Assembly: GCF_028290435.1 (NCBI RefSeq)
Contig: NZ_JAQGJV010000096.1
Span: 1 to 50,605 of the forward strand
Direction: 5' to 3'
Origin: Devosia sp.
Lineage (GTDB): Bacteria; Pseudomonadota; Alphaproteobacteria; Rhizobiales; Devosiaceae
Length of the DNA: 50,605 bases
Positions 18,104-26,897 of this stretch are shown here, in pieces. Made by a program: the position numbers and the translations under genes. The first letter of the stretch is position 1; each line of letters begins with the position of its first letter. The notes under the pieces were generated by a model that was not told where the DNA came from, did not search any database, and saw only the letters and a program-made list of their open reading frames with translations.

Positions 18104-19045
18104 ATGACCGAGTTCACCACCGCCGACATCCCCAACCAGACCGGCAAGACCGCCATAGTCACCGGCGCCACCGGCGGGCTGGGCTATGAAACCGCGCGCA
18201 TGCTGGCGGGCGCCGGCGCCAAAGTGATCCTTGCCGGTCGCAACGCCGAAAAAGGCGGCGATGCCCTGCGCCGTATCCGCGCGCTGCATCCCAAGGCCGA
18301 TATCGCCTTCGAAAGCGTCGACCTTGGCAATCTCGCCTCTATCGCCGCGTTCGGCGTGCGCATGAACGGGCAACTCACCCAACTCGACCTGCTGGTCAAC
18401 AATGCCGGCGTCATGACCCCGCCGACCCGCAAGACCACCTCCGACGGGTTCGAGCTGCAATTCGGCACCAACCATCTCGGCCATTTCGCCCTGACCGGCC
18501 AGTTGTTGCCCCTGCTCATTGCCGCGCACGGCGCCCGCGTCGTTACTATTTCCTCGGGCGCCGCCCATCTCGGCCGCATCGATTTCGACAATCTGCAGTC
18601 GGAGCAGGCCTATCGCCCAATGCGCTCCTACGGCGCATCCAAGCTGGCTAACCTGCTGTTTTCCCGCGAATTCCAGCGCCGCAGCGACGTCAACGGCTGG
18701 GGCATCGTCAACGCCAATGCCCATCCAGGCTATGCCCGCACCGACCTGATCGCCAATGGTCCCGGCACCATGACGGGCATTGCGGCGATCGGCACCAGTC
18801 TGATGGAGCGGTTTCTCTCCCAGAATGCCGCCGATGGCGCCCTGCCGACCGTCAAGGCGGCAACCGCCCCCGACGTGCGTCCACTCGACTATTTCGGCCC
18901 AGACGGGTTCATGCAGATGAAGGGCGCTCCGGCGATCGTCCAGCCACCTCGCCGCGCCAAGGACGATGCCGTGGCCAAGCGGCTGTGGGAGGCGTCCGAG
19001 CAGTTGACCGGGGTCCGCTACGGCGCCCAAGCCGTCCCCGCTTGA
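18104..19045 (+). CDS. Short-chain dehydrogenase/reductase
   Basis: NAD(P)-dependent oxidoreductase of 313 residues, closest in style to retinol-dehydrogenase/WW-domain-oxidoreductase-like SDRs. Visible motifs are the dinucleotide loop TGATGGLGYE near 21-30, the NNAGVM stretch near 100, the catalytic serine in TISSGAAH near 150, and YGASK with the catalytic tyrosine and lysine near 178-182. HPGYARTDL follows. The TetR-type gene begins 49 bp downstream on the same strand, and may regulate this enzyme. The substrate is not evident. Confidence 0.88.
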   Translation: MTEFTTADIPNQTGKTAIVTGATGGLGYETARMLAGAGAKVILAGRNAEKGGDALRRIRALHPKADIAFESVDLGNLASIAAFGVRMNGQLTQLDLLVNNAGVMTPPTRKTTSDGFELQFGTNHLGHFALTGQLLPLLIAAHGARVVTISSGAAHLGRIDFDNLQSEQAYRPMRSYGASKLANLLFSREFQRRSDVNGWGIVNANAHPGYARTDLIANGPGTMTGIAAIGTSLMERFLSQNAADGALPTVKAATAPDVRPLDYFGPDGFMQMKGAPAIVQPPRRAKDDAVAKRLWEASEQLTGVRYGAQAVPA

Positions 19046-19094
19046 CAGGTCGGGCGAACGGCCACACCTCTGCTGCACTCAGCGGAGACCTTGT

Positions 19095-19739
19095 GTGACC
19101 GGCTTCCAGCGTGCCCGCCAGCCTGAACAGAAAACACTCCGCCGCGAGGCTCTCATCGCGGCGGCCACGGCCCTGTTCGACGAAGAGGGCCCCACCGGTA
19201 CCGGCCTCAACGCCATCGCGGCCCGCGCCGGCTTTACCAAATCCAATATCTACCGCTATTTCGAGAGCCGCGAAGAAGTGCTGCTAACTCTGTTGCTGCA
19301 GGAACAGGAAGCGTTCGTCGCGGCGCTCGTCACCCGGCTCGATAGCCTGACGCCTGGCTTTGTCGGCGCGGCCGCCGCCGCAATCTCCTCGGAATTCCTG
19401 GCGCGCCAGCGCTATTGCAAGCTGATCAGCATGTTTTCCAGCGTCCTGGAGCAGAACGTCTCCGAGGAGAGCATCGCCACCTACAAACGCGCCATCAACA
19501 CCCAGATTGAGCCGGTCGCCCCCGCGCTGATGCGCGCACTACCCAGCCTGTCGCTATCCGATGCGCAATGGCTGTTCCGCGTCATCGCCACCCTGATCGC
19601 CGGCATGTGGCCCGCCGCCTACCCCTCCGCCGCCGCTCAACGCGTCCTCGACCGCGACGAATTCCGCGGCTTCAAACCGGTACCGGAGCAGGACTTGCCA
19701 AGGGCGATATTGGCGTTGCTAAGGGGGATTGGGGCTTAG
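19095..19739 (+). CDS. TetR-family transcriptional regulator
   Basis: Repressor-type protein of 214 residues. The N-terminal helix-turn-helix reads REALIAAATALFDEEGPTGTGLNAIAARAGFTKSNIYRYF split over about 16-56, the standard TetR pattern. The C-terminal ligand domain is of the kind found in TetR proteins with a YfiR-like end (LARQRYCKLISMFSSVLEQN). The start is a GTG; a second GTG overlaps 2 nt upstream out of frame. It probably controls the upstream SDR gene, with the effector unknown. Confidence 0.85.
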   Translation: MTGFQRARQPEQKTLRREALIAAATALFDEEGPTGTGLNAIAARAGFTKSNIYRYFESREEVLLTLLLQEQEAFVAALVTRLDSLTPGFVGAAAAAISSEFLARQRYCKLISMFSSVLEQNVSEESIATYKRAINTQIEPVAPALMRALPSLSLSDAQWLFRVIATLIAGMWPAAYPSAAAQRVLDRDEFRGFKPVPEQDLPRAILALLRGIGA

Positions 19740-19766
19740 AGCCGACAATAGATGGGGGCCAACCGT

Positions 19767-19883
19767 CACCCCCTCCCAGCCTCCCCCACCGAGGGGGAGG
19801 TGCCGTGCGGTAATTGATACTCGATTCAGCTCCAAGAGTGGAGAGACACCTCCCCCTTTGATGGGGGAGGCTGGGAGGGGGTG
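19767..19883. repeat. Inverted pair of REP-like palindromic units
   Basis: Two copies of a C-rich REP-like unit stand in opposite orientation. The outer arms (19767-19788 and 19862-19883) are perfect 22-bp reverse complements containing CCCTCCCAGCCTCCCC. Each copy also folds on itself (CCTCCCCCACCGAGGGGGAGG-type hairpin at 19781-19800, split by a short loop). The pair lies between the convergent TetR and livM genes, the usual place for such elements, where they may act in termination or mRNA stability. Confidence 0.85.
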
Positions 19884-19914
19884 TCCGCGAGCACAATACA
19901 TGCTCGCACCCACC

Positions 19915-21198
19915 CTAACCCTCGCGCCGCACCACTTCGGGGATCAGCCCTCGTGGCGCAAACCGCAGCGCAATCGTAATTACCGCCCCCAGCACAAAAA
20001 TGCGCATCTGCGATGCCCGAGACTGGATGTCCGGAATTTCGCCCCAGCCGATCTGGCCGGACCAGTGGCTGATGGTGCCGAACAGCAATTGCGCCAGCGG
20101 GTCCGAAATGATCCAGACCAGCCAGATCAGCACCGCGCCAAACACCGCGCCCCAATTGTTGCCGGCGCCGCCGACGATCACCATCACCCAGATCAGGAAG
20201 GTGTGGTTGATCGGCTGATAGCTCGACGGATCGTTGATCTGCACGAAACTGACCAGGATCGCCCCGCCAATGCCCATCAGCACCGAGCCGAAGACGAAAA
20301 TCTCGAGCTGCCGTGCGGTAACGTTCTTGCCCATCGAGGCAGCGGAAATGTGGTTGTCGCGAATGGCCCGCATCATGCGGCCCCACGGCCCCGCATAGGC
20401 CCGTGAAATCAGGAACATGGCGACGGCGAAAATCACCAGCACCAGCAGCAGGAACCCGCCACGCGCCGACAGCAATGCGGTCTGCGCGTCCATGCCGCCG
20501 GCCTGATAGTCCTGCGGCAACGGCGTCGGCCACGGGATCGGCGACACGGTCAGCGTGCCCCGCGTCAGCCAGTCCATGTTCTTGACCAGCGCCCGGATGA
20601 TTTCCGAAATGCCGATGGTGGCGATGGCCAGATAATCGGTACGCAGGCCCAGGCAAATCTTGCCCACGATATAGGCCACGCCCGCCGCCAAAACGCCACC
20701 GAACAGCCAGCCCAGCACGGGATGCGCGCCCAGGCCGCCCACAAAGCCCGCATTGGCCTCGATATAGGCGGCCGCCGGATCGATCTGGCTGCGATAAACG
20801 CAATAGCCGATGAACCACGCCAAAACCGTCAGCGCCATTTTCCAGCCGCCGCGAATGCCGATGCGATGGCTCTGCCGCGCTGCGATCACCAGCAAGGCGC
20901 CGGCGCCGAAGGCGATCAGTGCCCGGCCTAGCATCCATGGGCCATCGGAACCCCAGAATTGCGGATTGACCGGGTAGGAGATGAAGGTGACGGCCACCCC
21001 GCCCAGCATCATGAAGCCCATGATGCCGAAATTGAACAGCCCGCCATAGCCCCACTGGATATTGAGACCCATGGCGATCAGCGAATAGGCCGCGGCCTCG
21101 ACCAAGCGGCTGGAGGTAAACGGCACGCCCATGAACCAGCCGATCACGAGGATCAGCACGAACAGCCCGGCAAACAGGGTCAGAGAACGCCGGATCAT
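19915..21198 (-). CDS. livM: Branched-chain amino acid ABC permease, LivM type
   Basis: Inner-membrane permease subunit of a Liv-type importer, 427 residues with about ten hydrophobic segments. The N-terminus (MIRRSLTLFAGLFVLILVIG) is followed by LNIQWGYGGLFNFGIMGFMMLGG, the conserved first half of LivM. Near 250-300 lie GPWGRMMRAIRDN and the EAA-like loop that contacts the ATPases; the tail has IMVIVGGAGNNWGAVFGA-type residues. It is somewhat longer than the roughly 320-residue minimal LivM, because of an N-terminal extension between early helices. Its start overlaps the livH stop by 4 bp, so the two are translationally coupled. Confidence 0.92.
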   Translation of the reverse strand: MIRRSLTLFAGLFVLILVIGWFMGVPFTSSRLVEAAAYSLIAMGLNIQWGYGGLFNFGIMGFMMLGGVAVTFISYPVNPQFWGSDGPWMLGRALIAFGAGALLVIAARQSHRIGIRGGWKMALTVLAWFIGYCVYRSQIDPAAAYIEANAGFVGGLGAHPVLGWLFGGVLAAGVAYIVGKICLGLRTDYLAIATIGISEIIRALVKNMDWLTRGTLTVSPIPWPTPLPQDYQAGGMDAQTALLSARGGFLLLVLVIFAVAMFLISRAYAGPWGRMMRAIRDNHISAASMGKNVTARQLEIFVFGSVLMGIGGAILVSFVQINDPSSYQPINHTFLIWVMVIVGGAGNNWGAVFGAVLIWLVWIISDPLAQLLFGTISHWSGQIGWGEIPDIQSRASQMRIFVLGAVITIALRFAPRGLIPEVVRREG

Positions 21199-22199
21199 GA
21201 CGAGGCTCCCTTAAAGATACCCGTGGGCCGGACCAGCAACGTGACCACGAGGATCACAAAGGCCACGGTCAGCTTATATTCGGTGGGCACCAGCGCCAGC
21301 GTCTGTGGCAATTGCAGCCATTCGGGCAGCACGGTGTTGAGGGGTTTCAGCACCATCGACCAGTTGAACACCGCCAGCGTTTCGGCAAAACCGATCAGCA
21401 GACCGCCGGCAATTGCGCCATAAGCCTGGCCCAGGCCACCGACGATTGCCGCAGCGAAAATCGGCAGGATGATGTTGAACGCCAGGTCCGGCTTCAGCGT
21501 CACGTCCAGTGCCAGCATGGTGCCGGCCATGCAGGCGAGCGCGCCGGCGATGATCCAGGTCACGCGGACGACGAGCGCGGTATTGATGCCCGAAACCTGC
21601 GCCAGATCGGCATTGTCCGCCATGGCGCGCATCGCCTTGCCCAGCCGCGAGCGCGTCAGGAAGAAATGCAGTGCGATCACGGCAATGGCCGTCACCACGA
21701 TCATCAGGATCTGCGGCTCGGTGATCACCAGCGGGCGGGTCGAGCCCAGCGCGCTCATGTCGAAACGGAACACGTCCTTGGGCTCGTTCTCGAAGAACGA
21801 ATAGCTGCCCGAGCCGAAGAACAGGCGGATCAGCCCCTGGATCATCAGCGTCACGCCGATCGAGGCGATCAGCAAGGTGACCGGCTTGGCGCCGCGCTTG
21901 CGCAGCGGGGCGTAAAAGCCCTTGTCGATGCCGAGCGCAAAGATGGCGCCCAGCACCATGGCCAGCGGCAGCACCACGAACCCCATCGGGATCGGCGCAT
22001 GAACGCCCCAGGCGGCGAACAGGCTGGCCAACAGAAACGCCATGAACGCCCCGCCGGTCATCAACTCGGAATGGGCGAAATGGGCAAACCGCAAAATGCC
22101 GAAAATCAGCGTGATGCCGATGGCCCCCAGGGCGTAGATCGAGCCCAGCACGGCGCCGGCGATCACCACCTGGTTGATGAAGAAAATCAGTTCGGTCAC
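21195..22199 (-). CDS. livH: Branched-chain amino acid ABC permease, LivH type
   Basis: Second permease subunit, 334 residues with about eight membrane helices. The start MTELIFFINQVVIAGAVLGS and the following YALGAIGITLIFGILRFAHFAHSEL are characteristic of LivH. The ATPase-contact loop reads TRSRLGKAMRAMADNADLAQVSGIN near 182-206. It sits between livF (4 nt upstream) and livM (4-bp overlap) in a compact operon read right to left: livG, livF, livH, livM. Confidence 0.93.
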   Translation of the reverse strand: MTELIFFINQVVIAGAVLGSIYALGAIGITLIFGILRFAHFAHSELMTGGAFMAFLLASLFAAWGVHAPIPMGFVVLPLAMVLGAIFALGIDKGFYAPLRKRGAKPVTLLIASIGVTLMIQGLIRLFFGSGSYSFFENEPKDVFRFDMSALGSTRPLVITEPQILMIVVTAIAVIALHFFLTRSRLGKAMRAMADNADLAQVSGINTALVVRVTWIIAGALACMAGTMLALDVTLKPDLAFNIILPIFAAAIVGGLGQAYGAIAGGLLIGFAETLAVFNWSMVLKPLNTVLPEWLQLPQTLALVPTEYKLTVAFVILVVTLLVRPTGIFKGASS

Positions 22200-22203
22200 A
22201 GCC

Positions 22204-22908
22204 TCAACCCCCGAGGAAACTTTTGGCGACTTCGGGATCGGCGATCAGTTCGGCGCCGGTGCCGGTGAAACGGTTCTGCCCGCCTGCAAGCACAAACCCC
22301 TTGGAGGCGAAGGCCAGCGCCTGGCGGGCATTCTGCTCCACCATCAGGATGCCGACGCCTTCCTTGTTGACGCGCACGATGGTCTCGAAAATCTCGATCA
22401 CATAGCGCGGCGACAGTCCCGCCGATGGCTCGTCCAGCATCAGCAGCTTGGGCTTGCTCATCAGCGCGCGACCCATCGCCACCATCTGGCGCTGCCCGCC
22501 CGACAGTTCACCGGCCGGCTGGCGCCGCTTTTCGGCCAGCACCGGGAACATTTCGTAGACCCAGGTCATGGTGTCGGAAAAATCGTCCTTGCGGGTGAAC
22601 GCCCCCATTTCGAGGTTTTCCTCGACGGTCATGGAGGTAAAGACGTTCTTTTCCTGCGGCACGAAGCTGAGACCCTTGGGCACCAGCTTGTCCGGCAGGG
22701 AATTGGCGACGCTTTCGCCGTTGAACTCGATGGTCCCGCCGGTGACCTTGAGCAGCCCGAAAATGGCCTTGAGCGTGGTCGACTTGCCGGCCCCGTTCGG
22801 CCCGACGATGACGCCGATATCCGACTGCTCGATGGCGATATCGACGCCATTGAGGATCGGTGCGCCGCCATAGCCGCCCACCACGTGCTTGAGTTCGATC
22901 AAAGCCAT
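22204..22908 (-). CDS. livF: Branched-chain amino acid ABC ATPase, LivF type
   Basis: Cytoplasmic ATPase of the Liv importer, 234 residues. Walker A is GPNGAGKST near 35-43, the signature is LSGGQRQMVAMGRALM near 132-147, and Walker B with the catalytic glutamate is LLMLDEPSAGLSP near 153-165, the LivF wording. The ATG at 22908 overlaps the livG stop by one base (TAATG), which fixes the start and implies coupled translation. The frame is open further upstream inside livG but that part is a shadow. Confidence 0.93.
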   Translation of the reverse strand: MALIELKHVVGGYGGAPILNGVDIAIEQSDIGVIVGPNGAGKSTTLKAIFGLLKVTGGTIEFNGESVANSLPDKLVPKGLSFVPQEKNVFTSMTVEENLEMGAFTRKDDFSDTMTWVYEMFPVLAEKRRQPAGELSGGQRQMVAMGRALMSKPKLLMLDEPSAGLSPRYVIEIFETIVRVNKEGVGILMVEQNARQALAFASKGFVLAGGQNRFTGTGAELIADPEVAKSFLGG

Positions 22909-23693
22909 TACGCCACCGCCACGGGTGAGCCGAAATAGGCTTCGACGATGGCCGCATTGGCGCGGATTTCGCTCATCGGGCCCTCGGCGATCTTTTCGCC
23001 CTGCGCCATCACGATCACCGGATCGCAGAGGCGCCCGATCAGATCCATGTCGTGCTCGATGACGAAGAACGTATAGCCCAATTCCTTGTTCATGCGCTCG
23101 ATATTGGAGGCGAGATCCTGCAGCAGCGTTTTGTTGACGCCGGCGGCGACCTCGTCGAGCAGCACCACCTTGGCATCCACCATCATGGTGCGGCCAAGCT
23201 CGAGCAGCTTCTTCTGGCCACCCGAGAGGTTCCCCGCCAGCTCGTTGCGCACATGGCCCAGCTTGAGGAAATCGATGACGTCGAGCGCCTTTTTGCGCAC
23301 GTCGCGCTCGCGCGATTTGACCAGACCCGGCCGGAACCACGCATTGGCCAGATATTCGCCCGGCTGGTCGCCCGGCACCATCATGAGATTTTCCAGCGCC
23401 GTCATGTTGGAGAATTCATGCGCGATCTGGAAGGTGCGCAACATGCCGGTGCGGAACAATTGATGGGGCTTGAGCCCCGTCACGTCCTCGCCGTCGAAAA
23501 TCACCTGGCCCGAATCCGGCGCGATATTGCCGGCGACCATGTTGAACAGCGTGGATTTGCCGGCCCCGTTCGGGCCGATCAGCCCGGTGATCGAGCCGCG
23601 CCGCACCTGCAGCGAACAATCGTTGACGGCGAGAAGGCCGCCAAAGCGTTTGGAGACGTTGCGAACGTCGATAACTGCGTCGAAGGACACCAA
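22908..23693 (-). CDS. livG: Branched-chain amino acid ABC ATPase, LivG type
   Basis: Partner ATPase of LivF, 261 residues and first gene of the operon. Walker A is GLIGPNGAGKSTLFN near 36-50. The LivG-specific stretch ARTFQ-like LRTFQIAHEF lies near 85-94, the signature NLSGGQKKLLELGRTMM near 154-170, and Walker B VVLLDEVAAGVNKTL near 176-190, with the unusual A-A-G after the glutamate typical of LivG. The start codon at 23693 is a TTG, read as the first residue before VSFDAVIDV; the next methionine is far inside the fold, so TTG is required. The promoter should lie in the 100 bp towards mgsA. Confidence 0.93.
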   Translation of the reverse strand: MVSFDAVIDVRNVSKRFGGLLAVNDCSLQVRRGSITGLIGPNGAGKSTLFNMVAGNIAPDSGQVIFDGEDVTGLKPHQLFRTGMLRTFQIAHEFSNMTALENLMMVPGDQPGEYLANAWFRPGLVKSRERDVRKKALDVIDFLKLGHVRNELAGNLSGGQKKLLELGRTMMVDAKVVLLDEVAAGVNKTLLQDLASNIERMNKELGYTFFVIEHDMDLIGRLCDPVIVMAQGEKIAEGPMSEIRANAAIVEAYFGSPVAVA

Positions 23694-23795
23694 ATTCCGT
23701 CCCGATCCCTGAATGCCAAATTGGCCCTGCTTTGCTGCGGGCCATTACAGGCATCTGCACACAAGAGCGGCAAAGGGTCAATCTTTACTGATTGG

Positions 23796-24158
23796 TCAAA
23801 CCACAGCCAGAACCGCATCGGCTGTGGGTTTATTGAAGGCGCAGAGCACATCGTAGAGGGTCGCCAGCCGGGTCAGCGCCTTCACATCCACATCGTGCGG
23901 CTGCGCCGAGAGCGGATCGATGAAGAACACCAGCATGTCCAGCCGCCCCTCGGCGATCAGCGCGCCTAGCTGCTGGTCGCCGCCCAAGGGGCCGCTTTTG
24001 AGCAAGGTAACCGGCAAGCCCGTCGCCGCCATCACCCGCCCGCCCGTCGTGCCGGTGCCCCACAATTCGTGCAGGCTCAGCTTGTCGATATTGGCAAGCG
24101 CCCAGGCGACCATTTCGTCTTTCTTGTCGTCATGTGCGACCAGGCCAATGCGCGCCAT
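23796..24158 (-). CDS. mgsA: Methylglyoxal synthase
   Basis: Converts dihydroxyacetone phosphate to methylglyoxal and phosphate, a bypass that relieves sugar-phosphate build-up. The 120 residues carry LVAHDDKK at 6-13, WGTGTTGG at 33-40, GPLGGDQQ with the catalytic Asp 61, and [18 protein letters not shown] with Asp 81 and His 88, all in family positions. It is shorter than the 152-residue E. coli enzyme at both ends but complete for the core. It lies upstream of livG on the same strand with about 100 bp between, so cotranscription is possible but not evident. Confidence 0.95.
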   Translation of the reverse strand: MARIGLVAHDDKKDEMVAWALANIDKLSLHELWGTGTTGGRVMAATGLPVTLLKSGPLGGDQQLGALIAEGRLDMLVFFIDPLSAQPHDVDVKALTRLATLYDVLCAFNKPTADAVLAVV

Positions 24159-24290
24159 ATCGGGTTCTCCGCGGGTTGTGAGAGCGTTGAACCATGGGGC
24201 GCAGGTGGGTGCAAGGGTGGCTCCGTTTCATCGACGCCCCCATGGCGCAAGAGCCTTTGGCCAGCCCCGCCATACCCACCCCCACCGCCC

Positions 24291-24366
24291 TTCCCGCGGT
24301 CTTGACCCGCGGGCCTCTCGCCGCTCACGCCCTGTTGAGAGGCGCCCGCGGGAAGGCAAGAGGAGA
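24291..24366. repeat. REP-like inverted repeat sharing 22 bp with the right-end repeat tract
   Basis: A palindromic unit lies between mgsA and the first receptor gene. CTTGACCCGCGGGCCTCTCG (24301-24320, plus CC) recurs exactly at 50041-50062. A second, inverted arm (GAGAGGCGCCCGCGGGAAGG near 24336-24355) pairs with it. It occupies the 230-bp gap between convergently unrelated units, and is the only structure I see there. Confidence 0.75.
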
Positions 24367-24389
24367 GGTGCACAGTCTCGGTGGAAGGC

Positions 24390-26753
24390 CTAAAACTCGC
24401 CCCACTCCTTGGCCACCGCGGAAGTCCCGACGGTGCGCAGCTGCGCGACGGGCTTACGCGATGTCCGCACCGCCGCCACGCTCCCCCGCTTATCCAGCTT
24501 GAACACATCCACAATGCCGTCCAACTCGCTGGCCTGCGCCTCGGTCTGCTCGATAGAGGCGTTGATTTCCTCGACCAGCGCCGCGTTGTGCTGGGTCATC
24601 TCGTCCATCTGCCGCACCGCAATGCTGACCTCGGACAGGGCCGAAGCCTGGGCGCTATTGGCCTGGGCGATGGAGTCGATCAGCGTCGAACTCTCCTGCG
24701 CCTCCGCCAGAATATCGCGCAGCTTGTCGGAAGCCTGCCCCACGAGCCGCGCGCCCGATCGGACTTCGTGGGCACTCGCATCGATCAGCAGTTTCACGTC
24801 CGCCGAGGCACTGGCCGCCGATTGCGCCAGGCGCCGCACTTCCACCGCAACCACCGCAAAGCCCTTGCCGGCTTCACCTGCCCGCGCGGCTTCCACGGAC
24901 GCGTTGAGTGCCAACAGGTTGGTCTGGAAGGCGATATCGTCGATCAGTCCGATGATGTTGGAAATCTTGGACGACGACGAGGTAATCCGCTCCATGGCCG
25001 CATTGGCCTGATTCATCACCGCGCCACTCTGGGTGGCGCTTTGCGACATCAACTGCACCTTCTGGTTGGCATCCTCGGCCATGCGGGCATTCTCGCTGAC
25101 CGTCGAGGCCAGTTGCTCCATCGCCGCCGAGGTTTCCTCGATGGTCGCCGCCTGCTTGGTGGTGCGCTCGCTCAGATCGTTGGCGCCGGACAGGATTTCG
25201 CTGGTCGCGGTCTTGAGCGCGCGCGAGGTGGCGCGCAATTGGGTCACCACATGGGTCAGCTTATCGCCCACCGCATTGGTATCCGCCTTGAGCTTGGCGA
25301 ACGAGCCCGAATACTGGCCATGCATGCGCTTGGTCAGGTCGGTATCGGCCAAAGCCGCCAGCACGTCCCCGGTTTCGGCCAGCCCGCCATCGACGGTCTC
25401 AACCAGCTGGTTGATGCTACCTGCCAGCGAATTGAGCTCGGCATCGGGGAACTGGGCATGCACGCGCTTGGTGAAATCGCCCGCGATTGCCGCGTCCACC
25501 ACTTCGCCGAACGCCGCCTGCAGTGCCACCATCATGTCGCCGCGCTCCTGGCGGCGGCGGATTTCGGCAACACGCTCTTCCTCGGTCATCTGACCAACCT
25601 TGATGCCGTTCTCGCGGAACACCTCGACCGCCCGCGCCATGGCGCCGACTTCATCTTTGCGGCCAGCGCCCTCGATGGTGACGTCGAGGTCACCGCCGGC
25701 GAGCAGATCCATGGTCTTGGTCAGCCGCGTGATCGGCTTGACCACCGACGAGCCGACGAACCAGAAGGCCGCGAGCCCGAGCAGCAGCAGCACGCCGCCA
25801 CCGATGATCAAGATATTACGCTGCTGCACCGAGGCCGCCAGCAGCGTCGCCTCCGGCACGGCGACCATCACCGTCCACTGCTTGCCAACCTCGGTCAGGT
25901 TGAGCGGGATAGCGGTGATCCGCCAGTCGCCACCCTCGGCCGGAGCCGCTGCATAGTATTCGCCCTTGGCCGCGCCGTCGCGCGCGGCGACCGAGGAGGC
26001 ATCGGTGGCCGGCGTGCCCAGCAGCGCGGGATCGGAATGGACCACCCAGTCGCCTTCCTGGTTGATGACACCGATCCAGCCTGTGCCCATCGGCTTTTCC
26101 TTGCCGATCAGGTCGGCGAAGACGCCGCCGTTGAAATCGACGCCAACCAGGCCCACGCCCTTGCCCGACGCGTCGCGAACGATGGCAGTGGAGGAGGTGT
26201 AGAGCTTCTTTTCATAGAGATAGGGGCCGATCAGGCCCGGCTTGTCGGTGGCCAGCGGATTGGTGAACCAGCCGGAAAAGCCTTCCGCCTCCGAGGTGCT
26301 CAACGAGCCAAAGGTCGATGTGCCGGTCTGCAGATCGCGGGTGATCGAGACGCCGAAATAGCCATCTGGCATGGCATATTTCGAACCCGCCAGAGCCGGA
26401 TTGGCGGCAATGGGCGAGTCTTTGGTCAGCAAGGCCCAAACGCCGATGGCATTGGGCGTCACCCCGATCTGGCTTTGAAACAGATTGGTTATGGTGGCTT
26501 CGCTCGTCGCCGGATCGACCATCAGCATGCTCAGGGTCTGCGCCACCGATGCGGCTTCCGTGGCATGCTCCTTGAGCACCACGCGGATGTTCTGCGCCTG
26601 GGTTTGGGCGATGCTGACCAGCAATTGATTGGCGCTATCGATATCGCCCTTCTGGGTCGAGCTGACCACATAGCTGAGGCTGGCGACGATCGCGATGATA
26701 AAGACCAGCGCCGCAGCACCGACGATCTTTCCGCGCAGCTTGAGAGCAGGCAT
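24390..26753 (-). CDS. Methyl-accepting chemotaxis protein with periplasmic Cache sensor (1)
   Basis: Transmembrane chemoreceptor of 787 residues. A first helix at about 8-30 precedes a dCache-like periplasmic domain (about 30-340, with [17 protein letters not shown] and GVDFNGG). The second helix near 345-365, HAMP-type segments containing [13 protein letters not shown], and the signalling domain follow, with the tip [26 protein letters not shown] split around residue 640. The C-terminus is KEWGEF, a W-x-x-F tether of the kind that recruits CheR in other bacteria. The start at 26753 follows an AAGGA site at correct spacing; a longer frame upstream lacks support. The ligand is unknown. First of three tandem receptors on this strand. 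Confidence 0.92.
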   Translation of the reverse strand: MPALKLRGKIVGAAALVFIIAIVASLSYVVSSTQKGDIDSANQLLVSIAQTQAQNIRVVLKEHATEAASVAQTLSMLMVDPATSEATITNLFQSQIGVTPNAIGVWALLTKDSPIAANPALAGSKYAMPDGYFGVSITRDLQTGTSTFGSLSTSEAEGFSGWFTNPLATDKPGLIGPYLYEKKLYTSSTAIVRDASGKGVGLVGVDFNGGVFADLIGKEKPMGTGWIGVINQEGDWVVHSDPALLGTPATDASSVAARDGAAKGEYYAAAPAEGGDWRITAIPLNLTEVGKQWTVMVAVPEATLLAASVQQRNILIIGGGVLLLLGLAAFWFVGSSVVKPITRLTKTMDLLAGGDLDVTIEGAGRKDEVGAMARAVEVFRENGIKVGQMTEEERVAEIRRRQERGDMMVALQAAFGEVVDAAIAGDFTKRVHAQFPDAELNSLAGSINQLVETVDGGLAETGDVLAALADTDLTKRMHGQYSGSFAKLKADTNAVGDKLTHVVTQLRATSRALKTATSEILSGANDLSERTTKQAATIEETSAAMEQLASTVSENARMAEDANQKVQLMSQSATQSGAVMNQANAAMERITSSSSKISNIIGLIDDIAFQTNLLALNASVEAARAGEAGKGFAVVAVEVRRLAQSAASASADVKLLIDASAHEVRSGARLVGQASDKLRDILAEAQESSTLIDSIAQANSAQASALSEVSIAVRQMDEMTQHNAALVEEINASIEQTEAQASELDGIVDVFKLDKRGSVAAVRTSRKPVAQLRTVGTSAVAKEWGEF

Positions 26754-26844
26754 TTGGGCAGGTCCTTGCAGGAGTGAATACACTTGTTCGTATTCATGCC
26801 TAAGGGCCGTTAAGCATCTCTCAACGTTAACGGCGCCCGCAAAA

Positions 26845-26876
26845 TAAAAATGGGGCCCCGCAAGCACCCCATTTTA
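26845..26876 (-). terminator. Terminator downstream of receptor 2
   Basis: A 9-bp stem, AAAATGGGG against CCCCATTTT (26847-26855 and 26867-26875), with an 11-nt loop; on the reverse strand it leads into TTTATTTT. It lies about 20 nt after the receptor-2 stop and separates it from receptor 1. Confidence 0.8.
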
Positions 26877-26897
26877 AGAAGCGAAGTAATTCCGAAA

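Noticed and set aside
19740..19914. Short frames rich in Pro/Arg across the REP pair
   Set aside because: They read through palindromic DNA, and translation on either strand gives low-complexity peptides only.
24381..26777. 798-residue plus-strand frame antisense to receptor 1, with similar long frames opposite receptors 2 and 3
   Set aside because: These are shadows of GC-rich coding sequence; they look alike only because the receptors do, and they have no domain or ribosome-binding site.
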